In this document: in pieces, positions 37,756 through 45,910 of the stretch
Position numbering within the stretch: position 1 is the first letter of the stretch
How the letters are laid out: each line of letters starts with the position of its first letter
Assembly (NCBI GenBank): GCA_017302435.1
Contig: JAFLDL010000014.1
Coordinates: forward strand, 1 to 64,000
Reading direction: 5' to 3'
DNA length: 64,000 nt
Source of the DNA: Candidatus Accumulibacter necessarius
GTDB taxonomy: Bacteria > Pseudomonadota > Gammaproteobacteria > Burkholderiales > Rhodocyclaceae
The notes under the pieces: model-generated
Databases searched by the model: none
Told to the model about the DNA's origin: nothing
Seen by the model: the letters and a program-made list of their open reading frames with translations, nothing else
Position numbers and translations under genes: made by a program

Positions 37756-40128
37756 CTGTGGTCCTTACCCTCACTTGACTCCGTCGCCACTCAAGGCGCT
37801 TGGGGGGGCGACAGATAGCCTTCGGGGTAGGAGCGCCAGATTCGAGGCGGAGGTGAGCGGGTGAAGATGTTGTACATCTGGACGGCCACGTCGAGATGCT
37901 GCAGACCCCGCCAGAGCACCTGGGTGCCGGGCGGGCCATCGCGGCGACGTCCGAGGTGGCCACCCATCTTCGCCAGCATGCGCACCGCTTGGGCCATGCT
38001 GGGGGGTTCATCGGGGGGTAGCGAGGTCTGGTAGTGATAGCAGTGCAGGGCCTTCCATTCCACTTCTTCGAAGAAGACAGTGCATGGGTGATCGGGGACC
38101 TCGCGCCCGAGCATCGTCAAGTGGTAGATGCGCCACGCCACCACCATGTCGATCCCCAGGCACGCCTGCAAACGCGTGGCGGTGCCGAGTTGGCGGTCCT
38201 TGATCCGACAGCCGCTCTTCAGGGTGCGGTGGAAGACCTCGATCCCCCAGCGTGCGGCGTACCACTCGGCGCGTTCAACGGCATCGTCGAAGGTATGAAC
38301 CGGCACGCTGGTCAGCAACATCCACTCGATTGGCTCGGGATCGTCAGTGTTCTCTTCGCGTAGATGAACCGCCCACAGATCAACCGCCGGCAGGCGACTA
38401 CCGCGCGGCGGCTGCAGCGTCACTTCGGCGAAGCGCACGGCTAGCACCACCGTACGCGCCGAGCGGTTGCCCCGCCGGGGAATGCGCAGTGTGATTTCGC
38501 CGACGGGCGACTGGCGGCTGATGACGTCCCACAGGGCTTCGTTCTCCACTCGCCGCTGGCGGGTACGCTCGGCCCGCACCAGCAACTTCGGTCCTGCCGG
38601 ATCGCGCGCGGCCAGCGCAAACAGATCATGAATGTCCGACTCACGATCACCCATGCTCACCAACAGGGTTTCCGGGCACAGCGCCTGGACTTCAGCCACC
38701 CGAGCGAAGCTGTTCAGCCACTTCATGCTCTCCTTTTCCTCGATCGGCAGATGCTTTCGCTCCTCGCTCTTGCCGTGCTCGTCGGGTTCGCGTGCCCAGC
38801 ACTGGGCGTCGAGGATGCCGAGCGGAGTCCCCTCGACGCTGAACGCCACGGTGTCGTGCAGCATCAAGCCGACGGCCTGGTCGCGCGTGGTGTTGACTGG
38901 GCCCAGTCCTTCGGTTGCGGGATGATGCGAATAGTTGAGCGTCGTCGTATCCTGCGGGACCAGGACGATTCGGTGCGCTCGAATGCGCTCGATGGTCGCT
39001 TCGATGTGCGGGGTGAGAATCGCTTGCAGGTTCACCTGGCGGTTACGGAGAAAGCGATAAGCGGCCAGCGTACCGGCGCGCGAAGCGCAGGCTTCGGGTA
39101 CATTCGCCTGTGGGCGATGGCAGAAGTTGAGCGCAAGGGAAATCAAACGTCGTTTGAGGCGCTCATCGTACCAGCGAACGGTGGCAAACTCTCCTTCCGC
39201 CCAGTTGCTTGCCGGCACACGGGGCGGGGTGTTCAGGCCATCGCGGGGTTTGGCGGACAGCAACTCGCGCCATTCGCTGTGCAACGGCAGGAGGAAGATC
39301 TGTTTGGCGACCCCATCACGGCGCCCCGAGGTGGTCCCGACGTCGATCCAGTTGGCCGCGCGGTAGCAGTGGCCGGAAAAGCGCGTCGGATCGACGAAGG
39401 TCTCCAGCAACAGCGGTCGCACGCCGTAGCGCGTTTCCCAGTCGGCCGGCAGTCGCCGGCTCGCGAGTCCAAGCACGTGCGAGGCGAGATTCGGCACCTG
39501 CACGCCCGGCCGGATCAGGAAGCGGGCATTCGCCACGACCCGCCGCAGGTTGTGCCGACGCGCGGCATCCTCCCAGCCAATCGCCTGGTCACGCGCCTTC
39601 ATGGCCCAACTCGCCGAGGTGAAGGCGAGAGCGCCCAGCCAGCCGTAAGGCTCGCAGCGCACCAGGTAGCGCAACTGCGCACCACACAGCGGCTGCTCGC
39701 CCAGGTAGTGCTCGCGCGCTATCAGTGCGCGCCAGGTTTGTGCTTCCCGACTCCCCGCCTCGACGGCAACCAACTCCACGGCACCCAGCGCTGCCAGCGG
39801 CCCACTGAGGCGGAGGTCTTCCACTGCCCGCGTGGTCGGTTGGCGTGGCGTGAATCGGGCCCGGACGGCGGGAAGCTCAATGACCTGGCGCCGCACGAGC
39901 TGTGCCAACGCTTTGCGGCAGCCGCCTTCCTGCCAGCCGCCCGTCGCGGTACGCCAATCGAGCCACTCGCAAACCCGGCGCGACAGCGCCCGACGCGATA
40001 TCTCCGGCACCGACGTGACGACCTCCCGGATTCGATCCAGAAGGTCAACGGAGAATTCCTGGCCGCACAGACGCATGCACAGAGCTTAGCGCTCACGGCT
40101 AACGGAGTCAAGTGTGTCGGCGGTTCAG
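37756..40128 (-). mobile_element. IS4/Tn5-like insertion sequence with full DruA-like N-terminal domain
   Basis: This 2,373-bp element lies inside the outer transposase gene. Both ends begin CTG read inward and share CACTTGACTCCGT a little further in, at offsets differing by two bases. It is flanked by 10-bp direct repeats and carries a single long gene on the minus strand with no lesions, so it looks intact and recent. The transposase has the Tn5-type catalytic signature. Confidence 0.88.
37791..40076 (-). CDS. IS4-family (Tn5-like) transposase fused to a DruA-like DUF4338 domain
   Basis: The 761-residue product has an N-terminal region (about 1-75, ISRRALSRRVCEWLDW and GGCRKALAQL) and a DUF4338 core (about 105-265, HYLGE, LLETFVDPTRFSGHCYRAANW). 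Together they look like a whole DruA-type protein. From about 290 a Tn5-like transposase follows, with Asp376 (PQDTTTLNY), Asp477 (SMGDRESDIHD) and Glu613. The YREK signature is exact: Tyr606, Arg609, Glu613, Lys620. All catalytic residues are present. DUF4338 is known from the Druantia defence protein DruA; its role in a transposase is not known to me. Autonomous transposition is likely possible. Confidence 0.88.
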   Translation of the reverse strand: MRLCGQEFSVDLLDRIREVVTSVPEISRRALSRRVCEWLDWRTATGGWQEGGCRKALAQLVRRQVIELPAVRARFTPRQPTTRAVEDLRLSGPLAALGAVELVAVEAGSREAQTWRALIAREHYLGEQPLCGAQLRYLVRCEPYGWLGALAFTSASWAMKARDQAIGWEDAARRHNLRRVVANARFLIRPGVQVPNLASHVLGLASRRLPADWETRYGVRPLLLETFVDPTRFSGHCYRAANWIDVGTTSGRRDGVAKQIFLLPLHSEWRELLSAKPRDGLNTPPRVPASNWAEGEFATVRWYDERLKRRLISLALNFCHRPQANVPEACASRAGTLAAYRFLRNRQVNLQAILTPHIEATIERIRAHRIVLVPQDTTTLNYSHHPATEGLGPVNTTRDQAVGLMLHDTVAFSVEGTPLGILDAQCWAREPDEHGKSEERKHLPIEEKESMKWLNSFARVAEVQALCPETLLVSMGDRESDIHDLFALAARDPAGPKLLVRAERTRQRRVENEALWDVISRQSPVGEITLRIPRRGNRSARTVVLAVRFAEVTLQPPRGSRLPAVDLWAVHLREENTDDPEPIEWMLLTSVPVHTFDDAVERAEWYAARWGIEVFHRTLKSGCRIKDRQLGTATRLQACLGIDMVVAWRIYHLTMLGREVPDHPCTVFFEEVEWKALHCYHYQTSLPPDEPPSMAQAVRMLAKMGGHLGRRRDGPPGTQVLWRGLQHLDVAVQMYNIFTRSPPPRIWRSYPEGYLSPPQAP

Positions 40129-40138
40129 CCTGATCATG
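40129..40138 (+). repeat. Target-site duplication, right copy, inner insertion sequence
   Basis: CCTGATCATG matches the left copy at 37746-37755 exactly and directly abuts the inner element's right end. Confidence 0.85.
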
Positions 40139-40600
40139 GACGCATCGAAACCCGACGGATTTAGTGCAGTACCGCGCTAAATTCCTATGTCGATTTCCCG
40201 CACGTTGGCCAAGTCTTCCTGATTGAGCGCGAGGTCGTCCACAAGAAAAGCAGGAAGCGAACGCTCGAAACCGCACTCGGGGTCACGAGTCGCCCTCCCG
40301 AACAAGCCGGGCCAAAACGTCTTATCGAAATCAACCGCGGCCACTGGACCATCGAAAACCGTTGCCACTATGTCATCGACTGGAACTTCGACGAGGACCG
40401 GAGCCGCATCCGAACCGGCCACGGTCCCGCGAACCTCTCCCGCCTTCGCCGATTCGCCGTCGGTATCCTTCACCACTTCTCGGACGGCAAGACCAGCATC
40501 ACGCAAAAAATGGCCCACCTGAACCGCAACATCCGCTTGGTCTTTGACTATCTGCGGATGACCACAAACTCCGTCGGCAACACCAACGCATGAAATCAGC

Positions 40601-40620
40601 CGGAGAACAAATTTACCGTG
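40601..40620 (-). repeat. Right terminal inverted repeat of outer element
   Basis: Read inward on the minus strand it begins CACGGTAAATTTGTTC and mirrors the left end at 36329-36348. Confidence 0.75.
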
Positions 40621-40630
40621 CCCGATCAGG
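40621..40630 (+). repeat. Target-site duplication, right copy, outer insertion sequence
   Basis: CCCGATCAGG matches 36319-36328 exactly. Confidence 0.85.
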
Positions 40631-40709
40631 GAGTGCGCTGTCGGCGCCAGAACCGCCAGTCACGGGGATACGGGGTATGGGCTGGCGGGATGGCGCGAGC
40701 GCGCAGGCA

Positions 40710-40755
40710 CCGGTAACTGAAAGCGGCGCCCGCAGGCGCCGCTTTCAGTTACCGG
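40710..40755 (-). terminator. Very long perfect hairpin after rpsT
   Basis: Arms of 21 bp (40710-40730 and 40735-40755) pair perfectly around the loop CGCA. It begins 12 bp beyond the rpsT stop on the minus strand. There is no U-run after the stem, so it is an unusual terminator or a 3'-end stabiliser of the mRNA. Confidence 0.65.
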
Positions 40756-40767
40756 GCGGAACGTGAA

Positions 40768-41037
40768 CTAGGACGCGGCCAGGCCCTTGATCTGGGCCGA
40801 TAGGCGGCTCTTGTGCCGCGCGGCCTTGTTCTTGTGGATGATCTTCTTGTCGGCAATACGGTCGATCACCGACACCGACTGCAGGTAAATACTCTGGGCC
40901 GCAGCCTGGTCGCCAGCCACAATGGCCTTCTGTACACGCTTGACCGCCGTGCGCAGGCTGGAGCGCAGGCTGGCGTTGTGGGCGCGCTGCTTGACGGCTT
41001 GGCGAGCCCGCTTGCGGGCTTGTGCGCTATTGGCCAT
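40768..41037 (-). CDS. rpsT: 30S ribosomal protein S20
   Basis: The 89-residue, very basic product ([26 protein letters not shown]) is a clear S20, with the conserved [13 protein letters not shown] near the C-terminus. It binds 16S rRNA in the small subunit and aids its assembly. The length is typical (86-90). It stands alone, ends in a strong hairpin and uses a plain ATG start. Confidence 0.97.
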   Translation of the reverse strand: MANSAQARKRARQAVKQRAHNASLRSSLRTAVKRVQKAIVAGDQAAAQSIYLQSVSVIDRIADKKIIHKNKAARHKSRLSAQIKGLAAS

Positions 41038-41202
41038 GGTTGATTATCCCTATGAAAACTGGTGGTGAGGTCGAAGGCTGAGCAGTATACAGAGTCACGT
41101 CGCCTGATGCAAGGCGGAGTGGCCGCCCCGATGGAATCGCGCGCAGGCTTTTCCCTCGGAAAAGAGCGTTCCGTCCCGTACGAACTCCAAGATACGAGGA
41201 AG

Positions 41203-41224
41203 AAAACGGGCGCCGAAGCGCCCG
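41203..41224 (-). terminator. Terminator of first porin gene
   Basis: CGGGCGC (41207-41213) and GCGCCCG (41218-41224) form a stem around CGAA. On the minus strand it is followed by TTTTCTT, a standard intrinsic terminator. The same hairpin recurs after the second porin. Confidence 0.85.
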
Positions 41225-41247
41225 CTAATTCGGACAGAGCGAGGGGA

Positions 41248-42408
41248 TCAGAAGCTGTGGCGAATGCCGGTGCCGAAGGTGTAGTTATTCTCACCCAATG
41301 CACCGATACCCGAGGAGTCTGGCCCGCCGACAACCTGCGTTTGCACGGGGACAGAGTTTCTGTCGTTGTCAAAGTAGGTATAGGCAACGTACAAGGCAGT
41401 GCGCTTCGACAGATTGTGCGTGTACATTGCGCCCCAGCCCCAGCTATCGCCGTCCGCTGCATTTCTGTTGTCAACCGACAGCTTGCCATAGCTCAGGCCG
41501 ACGACGCCATTGCTGAAAACCGGCGCGGATAGACCAACGGTCCAGATATCATTCTTCTTGCCAATAACGTTACCATATCCGCCAAGAACGGCACCTTGGT
41601 TGTTGTTATCCAGAGCTTGGTAGCTAGCGTAGGCCTTGACAACCTTGAAGTCCCAGCTACCCCCGAGGTACCACTCGTTGATATCGTCGCCCGTGCCAGG
41701 AACACCGAAGGAGACGTTCTGACGGCTCTGATACACTGCGTCCAGATTGATCGGACCGTTCGCATAATTTAGACCAAAACCTAACTTGCCATTATCGCTG
41801 GTCGATACGAAGTTGTCGTTGAAGCCACCGGCAGCGTCCTGGGTTTCGCCAAAACCGTAGATCGCGCTAACCGTAAAGCCAGACAGGTTGTTGCTGGTGT
41901 AGGCGATGGAATTGTTGTATCGCGCTGGGCTGTTCGGGGTAATCGAGTTGCCAGCATAGACGCTCAAGCTGGACTGGATGCCCATATTAGTGGCTTCAAG
42001 GGCGTCGTTGTTAGCTGTCGCGTTGAAACCGGGGGCATACTGGCGACCCAGTGACACGGTACCGAAATTGCTCGACAGCCCGACGAACTGCTGGCGGGCG
42101 TTAAGACCACCGTTATTGCCGCTGCCGAGGCCGGAGTTGTTGTCTAGATACAAGCCGTACTCAAGCGTAAAAACCGCCTTCAGGCCGTTACCCAGGGCTT
42201 CTTCGCCTTTGAAACCCAGACGGTTGCCGGCAGTCACACCGCCGCCCGCGATGCCGCTAAACTTGTTCTTGCCGCCGCCGATGCCAGCGTTGCCTTGACT
42301 GTACACATAGCCCAAGTCGGCCACGCCGTACACCGTTACGCTCGTCTGGGCGAGGGCAGCACTCGAAGCCAGGCCGGCAACGGCCATTGCGATCAGTTTC
42401 TTTTTCAT
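41248..42408 (-). CDS. Gram-negative porin (Neisseria-type), first of tandem pair
   Basis: The 386-residue product has a signal peptide (MKKKLIAMAVAGLASSAALA, cut before QTSVT) and the betaproteobacterial trimeric porin pattern. It starts SVTVYGVADLGYVYS, has LGFKGEEALGNGLKAIFTLE, and ends in the outer-membrane signature YTFGTGIRHSF with a C-terminal Phe. It should form a 16-strand outer-membrane channel for small solutes. The ATG at 42408 has AGGAG about ten bases upstream; the frame is open further but unconserved. A second, related porin lies about 500 bp upstream. Confidence 0.93.
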   Translation of the reverse strand: MKKKLIAMAVAGLASSAALAQTSVTVYGVADLGYVYSQGNAGIGGGKNKFSGIAGGGVTAGNRLGFKGEEALGNGLKAVFTLEYGLYLDNNSGLGSGNNGGLNARQQFVGLSSNFGTVSLGRQYAPGFNATANNDALEATNMGIQSSLSVYAGNSITPNSPARYNNSIAYTSNNLSGFTVSAIYGFGETQDAAGGFNDNFVSTSDNGKLGFGLNYANGPINLDAVYQSRQNVSFGVPGTGDDINEWYLGGSWDFKVVKAYASYQALDNNNQGAVLGGYGNVIGKKNDIWTVGLSAPVFSNGVVGLSYGKLSVDNRNAADGDSWGWGAMYTHNLSKRTALYVAYTYFDNDRNSVPVQTQVVGGPDSSGIGALGENNYTFGTGIRHSF

Positions 42409-42853
42409 GCAGGTCAACTCCTGAAAGTTTAAGAAAGCCAAAAAAGTTCTCTCCCCAAGCTCACCCGCTAATCTAGCGAAACCGTCGGGATGATTTGAGG
42501 CAAGTTTGGCAGCTAGCGAACGCTTAAGCAAGCCTGCTCCGCTTTGAAGGAGATGGGAGGGAGATTTTTGTTGCACTTCTGCCACATCGGCGGCACAGCC
42601 TTGCCCACACCCGATGCGGACATTCGCTCTGTGGCTGGCAGCCGCTGAGTAGTTCCACGCGGCGGGTCTCTGGATGGAGGGGTCGCCAATCCCGCTTTGG
42701 AAGGAAAAATCGGCATTGCCGGCAGCTACTCTGGCGAGGCCCCTGCCATACCACCCGGCATGCCGGGCCGCTGGCCGTTCGCAAAGTTGAGCATAGCCCG
42801 ATGTTCGCCCACAGGTGGCTTTCCACCTCCTGGGTCACGCCCATACTCGGTAC
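42409..42853. other. Intergenic region between the tandem porins
   Basis: About 445 bp hold the upstream region of the first porin and the end of the second porin's transcription unit. A short hairpin (AGGTGG with CCACCT around CTTT) lies near 42820. No protein-like frame or clear promoter is seen; a long leader for the first porin mRNA is possible. Confidence 0.4.
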
Positions 42854-42878
42854 AAAAAAACGGGCGCCGAAGCGCCCG
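42854..42878 (-). terminator. Terminator of second porin gene
   Basis: CGGGCGC (42861-42867) and GCGCCCG (42872-42878) around CGAA form the same stem-loop as after the first porin, followed on the minus strand by seven T. It lies 28 bp after the stop. Confidence 0.88.
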
Positions 42879-42906
42879 TTTGCGGAACAGAACCGCGGAA
42901 GTTGTA

Positions 42907-44001
42907 TTAGAACGAGTGACGCACACCAGCCAGGAAGGTGTTGCTGTCTTCGCCGCGAGCGCCAGTGAGCGACAAGCCGGCAACCGGGCCAGTCGGCCTG
43001 GAATCGCGGTCGTTGCTACCCCAAACGTAGCCGGCATAGAGAGTGGTGCGCTTCGAGAAGTTGTAGGTATAGGCGAGGGCAAAGGAGTCGGACTTGCCGT
43101 CGATTACGCCGGCATCATAGTCGGTCTGCGCATAGCCCACATGGATATTGCTGTTACCGAACGGGATGACGGCACCAAGCGACCACGTACTATTGTCGTT
43201 ATTCGTGACGTTCTTGTCATTCTGATCCTGGTAGCTGGCCATGAGCTTGACGAACTTGAGGTCGAAGCTACCGCCGACGTACCATTCGTTGATATCGTTG
43301 CCGCCGAAGGCCGTTACATTCTGGCGAACTTGATAAACACCGTCGACGTTGAAGGCACCAGCAGCAAAGTTGGCACCAAGACCCCAGCGGCCGTTATCGC
43401 TGGTCGATACAAAGTTGTCGTTGAAGCCACCGGCAGCGTCCTGGGTTTCGCCAAACGAATAGATCGCCTTACCCGTGAAGCCACCCCAGTTCGGGGAGGT
43501 GTAGGTCATGGCGTTGTCCCAGCGGGCACCGCTGTTCGGGGTAATAGTATTCCCGGCCTGCTGGCTCAGGTACGATTGCGGGGCAAAAAGGGCACCGCCA
43601 AAGGCGTCATTGTTGGCCGTGGCCAAGTACGCCGGGGCATACTGCCGACCAAGGGCGGCGGTACCGAAAGCGCCCGAAAGGCCGACGAACTGTTGACGAG
43701 CGAACAGGCCGCCCGAGCCGCTGCCGACACCGGTGTTGTTGTCGAGGTTGAGCGAGTATTCGAGGGTGAAGATGGCCTTCAGGCCATTGCCCAGCGCTTC
43801 TTCGCCTTTGAAGCCGAGGCGCGAACCGCTCAGCAGGCCCGACTGGACGCCGCTGAACTTGTTGGTGCCGCTACCGGCAGCGTCGCCCTGGCTATAGACA
43901 TAGCCGGCGTCGGCGATACCGTACATGGTGACGTTGGTCTGGGCAAAAGCAGCGCCCGAGGCCAGGCTGGCGACTGCCAGTGCGATGAGTTTCTTTTGCA
44001 T
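42907..44001 (-). CDS. Gram-negative porin (Neisseria-type), second of tandem pair
   Basis: The 364-residue product has a signal peptide (MQKKLIALAVASLASGAAFA, cut before QTNVT) and the same barrel architecture as its neighbour: MYGIADAGYVYS, RLGFKGEEALGNGLKAIFTLEY and a terminal VRHSF. It is clearly a paralog. One internal tract is almost identical at the DNA level in both genes, while the surface-loop regions differ, so the two may have different solute preference or be exchanged during regulation. It has its own terminator. Confidence 0.93.
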   Translation of the reverse strand: MQKKLIALAVASLASGAAFAQTNVTMYGIADAGYVYSQGDAAGSGTNKFSGVQSGLLSGSRLGFKGEEALGNGLKAIFTLEYSLNLDNNTGVGSGSGGLFARQQFVGLSGAFGTAALGRQYAPAYLATANNDAFGGALFAPQSYLSQQAGNTITPNSGARWDNAMTYTSPNWGGFTGKAIYSFGETQDAAGGFNDNFVSTSDNGRWGLGANFAAGAFNVDGVYQVRQNVTAFGGNDINEWYVGGSFDLKFVKLMASYQDQNDKNVTNNDNSTWSLGAVIPFGNSNIHVGYAQTDYDAGVIDGKSDSFALAYTYNFSKRTTLYAGYVWGSNDRDSRPTGPVAGLSLTGARGEDSNTFLAGVRHSF

Positions 44002-44322
44002 TGTGAATCTCCTCTAGGTTGAGATCGATGAAGCGGACCACTGCCTCACCAAACTGGACCTCTCGAAAAAGAAACGAGAAGTTGGAGCGATTTTGGCAAA
44101 CGGCGATGGGCGTAGCAAGTTCCGTGAACGCTTTCAGTGGTGGCGCGCGGGCATTTGTTGGTTTTTCGCAACAGGCGTCGGAATTTTCACTCAGAGCCGC
44201 GCGGCAGGGGGAGGGGCTGAAGAACGAGCAAGCCAAGCCGCTCCGGTCAAGTCCCCACCTTGCCGGAGGAAGGGGCAGGAAGTAAAATTCCGACTCGCAT
44301 TCTTACTAGTCGGAGTCCTCAG
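44002..44322. other. Intergenic region between second porin and toxin-antitoxin pair
   Basis: This 321-bp stretch separates the divergent porin and antitoxin genes and must hold both promoters. Overlapping open frames here resemble no family. I see no clear promoter elements or repeats. Confidence 0.4.
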
Positions 44323-44571
44323 ATGCGCGTCACCAGCAAAGGTCAGGTCACCATCCCGCAAGCAATCCGCAACGCAGCCGGCCTGCTGCCGAATACGGAG
44401 GTCCAGGTGGTTTACGAAAACGATCAGGTCATACTTCGTGTGGCCAGCCATAACCGGCGGGCAAAATTGGAAGCGGCCTTAAAGAGTGCGCGTGCCGTGC
44501 CACTGACGCCGGCTTTCCGTGGTAAGTCTGCGGACGAGATCATGGCATTTCTGAGGGACTCGCTATCGTGA
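44323..44571 (+). CDS. AbrB/MazE-type antitoxin
   Basis: The 82-residue product begins MRVTSKGQVTIPQAIRNAAGL, the swapped-hairpin AbrB DNA-binding domain. A short C-terminal tail probably wraps the toxin. The ATG at 44323 follows GGAG. It overlaps the next gene, a PIN-domain protein, by four bases, the standard order of a VapBC pair in which the antitoxin comes first. It should repress its own operon with the toxin as co-repressor. Confidence 0.9.
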   Translation: MRVTSKGQVTIPQAIRNAAGLLPNTEVQVVYENDQVILRVASHNRRAKLEAALKSARAVPLTPAFRGKSADEIMAFLRDSLS

Positions 44572-44981
44572 CGACGGTACTGGTTGACTCGTGCGTCATC
44601 ATCGATCTTCTGGCGGCCGAAAGCGACTGGTACGAATGGGCGATGGCGACGATATCGGCACTCTCCGAGTCCCGAGCTCTGGCGATCAACCAGATAATCT
44701 ACGCTGAAATCGCCGCCGTATACGACACGCCGGCCGATCTGGAGCTGGCGCTGGCCCCGTTTGAGTTCATCCGCCTGTCGTTGCCTTGGGAGGCAGCCTT
44801 CCTATCCGGTACGGCCTATCGCATTTATCGGCAGCGGGGTGGTCATCGCCGCTCTCCTTTGCCGGACTTCTACATCGGGGCTCACGCCATGACCGCCGGC
44901 ATGGCACTGCTGACGCGCGACGAGACGCGGTATCGCGGTTACTTCCCACGCCTGCGGCTGATCACTCCGACGACAGAATGA
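44568..44981 (+). CDS. PIN-domain ribonuclease toxin (VapC-like)
   Basis: The 137-residue product has the PIN acidic set: Asp7 in VDSCVIIDLL, Glu in QIIYAEIAAVY, Asp in LPDFYIGAHA and Asp in LLTRDETRYRGYF, the last two in the usual C-terminal arrangement. VapC toxins cleave tRNA or rRNA when freed from the antitoxin. It starts at a GTG overlapping the antitoxin stop. All active-site residues are present, so the module looks functional. Confidence 0.9.
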   Translation: MTTVLVDSCVIIDLLAAESDWYEWAMATISALSESRALAINQIIYAEIAAVYDTPADLELALAPFEFIRLSLPWEAAFLSGTAYRIYRQRGGHRRSPLPDFYIGAHAMTAGMALLTRDETRYRGYFPRLRLITPTTE

Positions 44982-45121
44982 GCGCTGATCTCGTGCCTGA
45001 CTGAACCACCAGAAGTGCTCAGCATGATCTCCATCCTTTGGTGTGCTGTCCTCCAACGGTCAACAGCGCCTCCCCCGGGTGGGCAAGCGTTGAGGCGCCT
45101 GATGTCGCTCGTACGGGGAGA

Positions 45122-45910
45122 TCAGGAAAACAGCTCGGCCAGAGCCTCGCCCGGTTCCGCGGCGCGCATGAAGGCTTCTCCGACAAGGAAGGCATTGACG
45201 CCGTGGTCGCGCATCAACTGCACATCAGCGCTGGCGAGAATGCCGCTCTCGGTGACGACGAAGCGCTCGGCCGGGATGTAAGGCAAGAGGTCAACGGTCG
45301 TCTGCAGGCTGACTTCGAAACTACGCAGGTTGCGGTTGTTGATGCCGATCAGTGGGGTGGCGAGCTGCAGGGCCAGATCGAGTTCCGGGCGATTGTGCAC
45401 TTCGACCAGCACGGCCATGCCATGACTCGCGGCGATCGCCTCAAAATCGCGCATCGACGGCAGGTCGAGCGCGGCGACGATCAGCAGGATGGCGTCGGCG
45501 CCCATCGCCCGAGCTTCATGGACCTGATACGCGTCCACCAGGAAATCCTTGCGCAAGGCTGGCAGGCTGCAGGCGGCGCGCGCCGCCTGCAGATACGTCG
45601 GCGCGCCCTGGAAAAACTGATGGTCGGTGAGTACCGACAGACAGGCGGCGCCATGTTGTTCATAGCTGGCGGCGACCGCCGCCGGACGGAAGTCGGAGCG
45701 CAGGACACCGCGCGACGGGCTGGCTTTCTTGATTTCGGCGATCACCGCCGGTTGTCCGGCGGCGATGCGCTCACGGATGGCGCCAAGGAAATCGCGCGGC
45801 GCCGGCTGACCTTCGGCCTGCGCCCGCACTTCGGCCAGCGGTCTGATCGACTTTGCAGTGGCGACTTCATCGCGCTTGACGGACAGAATCCGGTTGAGGA
45901 TGTCGCTCAT
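45122..45910 (-). CDS. trpC: Indole-3-glycerol phosphate synthase
   Basis: The 262-residue barrel enzyme has the catalytic segments [28 protein letters not shown] and [14 protein letters not shown]. It closes the ring of carboxyphenylaminodeoxyribulose phosphate to indole-3-glycerol phosphate in tryptophan synthesis. The start overlaps the stop of an upstream Uma2-family gene by four bases, so its translation is coupled to that gene rather than directly to trpD. Confidence 0.95.
   Translation of the reverse strand: MSDILNRILSVKRDEVATAKSIRPLAEVRAQAEGQPAPRDFLGAIRERIAAGQPAVIAEIKKASPSRGVLRSDFRPAAVAASYEQHGAACLSVLTDHQFFQGAPTYLQAARAACSLPALRKDFLVDAYQVHEARAMGADAILLIVAALDLPSMRDFEAIAASHGMAVLVEVHNRPELDLALQLATPLIGINNRNLRSFEVSLQTTVDLLPYIPAERFVVTESGILASADVQLMRDHGVNAFLVGEAFMRAAEPGEALAELFS

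Larger units (their letters stand above)
36423..40593 (+). pseudogene. DUF4338-ISAs1 transposase, disrupted
   Basis: Residues about 12-180 are a DUF4338 (DruA-like) domain (HHYLGD, LLLETFVDPSRFQGTVYRAANW). From residue 203 an ISAs1 DDE transposase follows (DFFAAIPDPRRAQGKRHPLPSVL, VDGKTM). Reading shifts by -1 at the A run at 37471-37477 and runs in the new frame through ITADALLTQRKLA to 37750. A six-C run (37742-37747) has one C too many. The inner element is inserted after 37755. The C-terminal part resumes at 40139 (GRIETRRI, a TAG at 40162 where the family has Trp, then CSTALNSYVDFPHVGQ, INRGHWTIEN) and ends at 40593. All three lesions are clear from the family pattern. Confidence 0.85.
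36329..40620 (+). mobile_element. ISAs1-family insertion sequence with DUF4338 fusion, interrupted by an inner element
   Basis: The outer element runs from CAGGGTGGATTTGTCC to the complementary end at 40620, whose inward reading is CACGGTAAATTTGTTC; 15 of the first 20 positions match. It is flanked by 10-bp direct repeats. Its transposase is related to the ISAs1 (H-repeat-associated) family and has an added N-terminal DUF4338 domain. A second insertion sequence (37756-40128) splits it. Without the insert the element would be about 1.9 kb. Two homopolymer indels and a nonsense codon show that it is dead. Confidence 0.88.

Noticed and set aside
38628..40133. 501-codon plus-strand frame opposite the inner transposase
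   Set aside because: The minus-strand frame has complete catalytic motifs; this one has none.
36329..40620. A Druantia defence system because of DruA-like domains
   Set aside because: No DruB, DruC, DruD, DruE or DruH genes are present; both domains are parts of transposases with terminal repeats and target duplications.
44093..44482. A 129-codon frame before and over the antitoxin gene
   Set aside because: It overlaps the well-supported AbrB-type antitoxin in another frame and has no family pattern.
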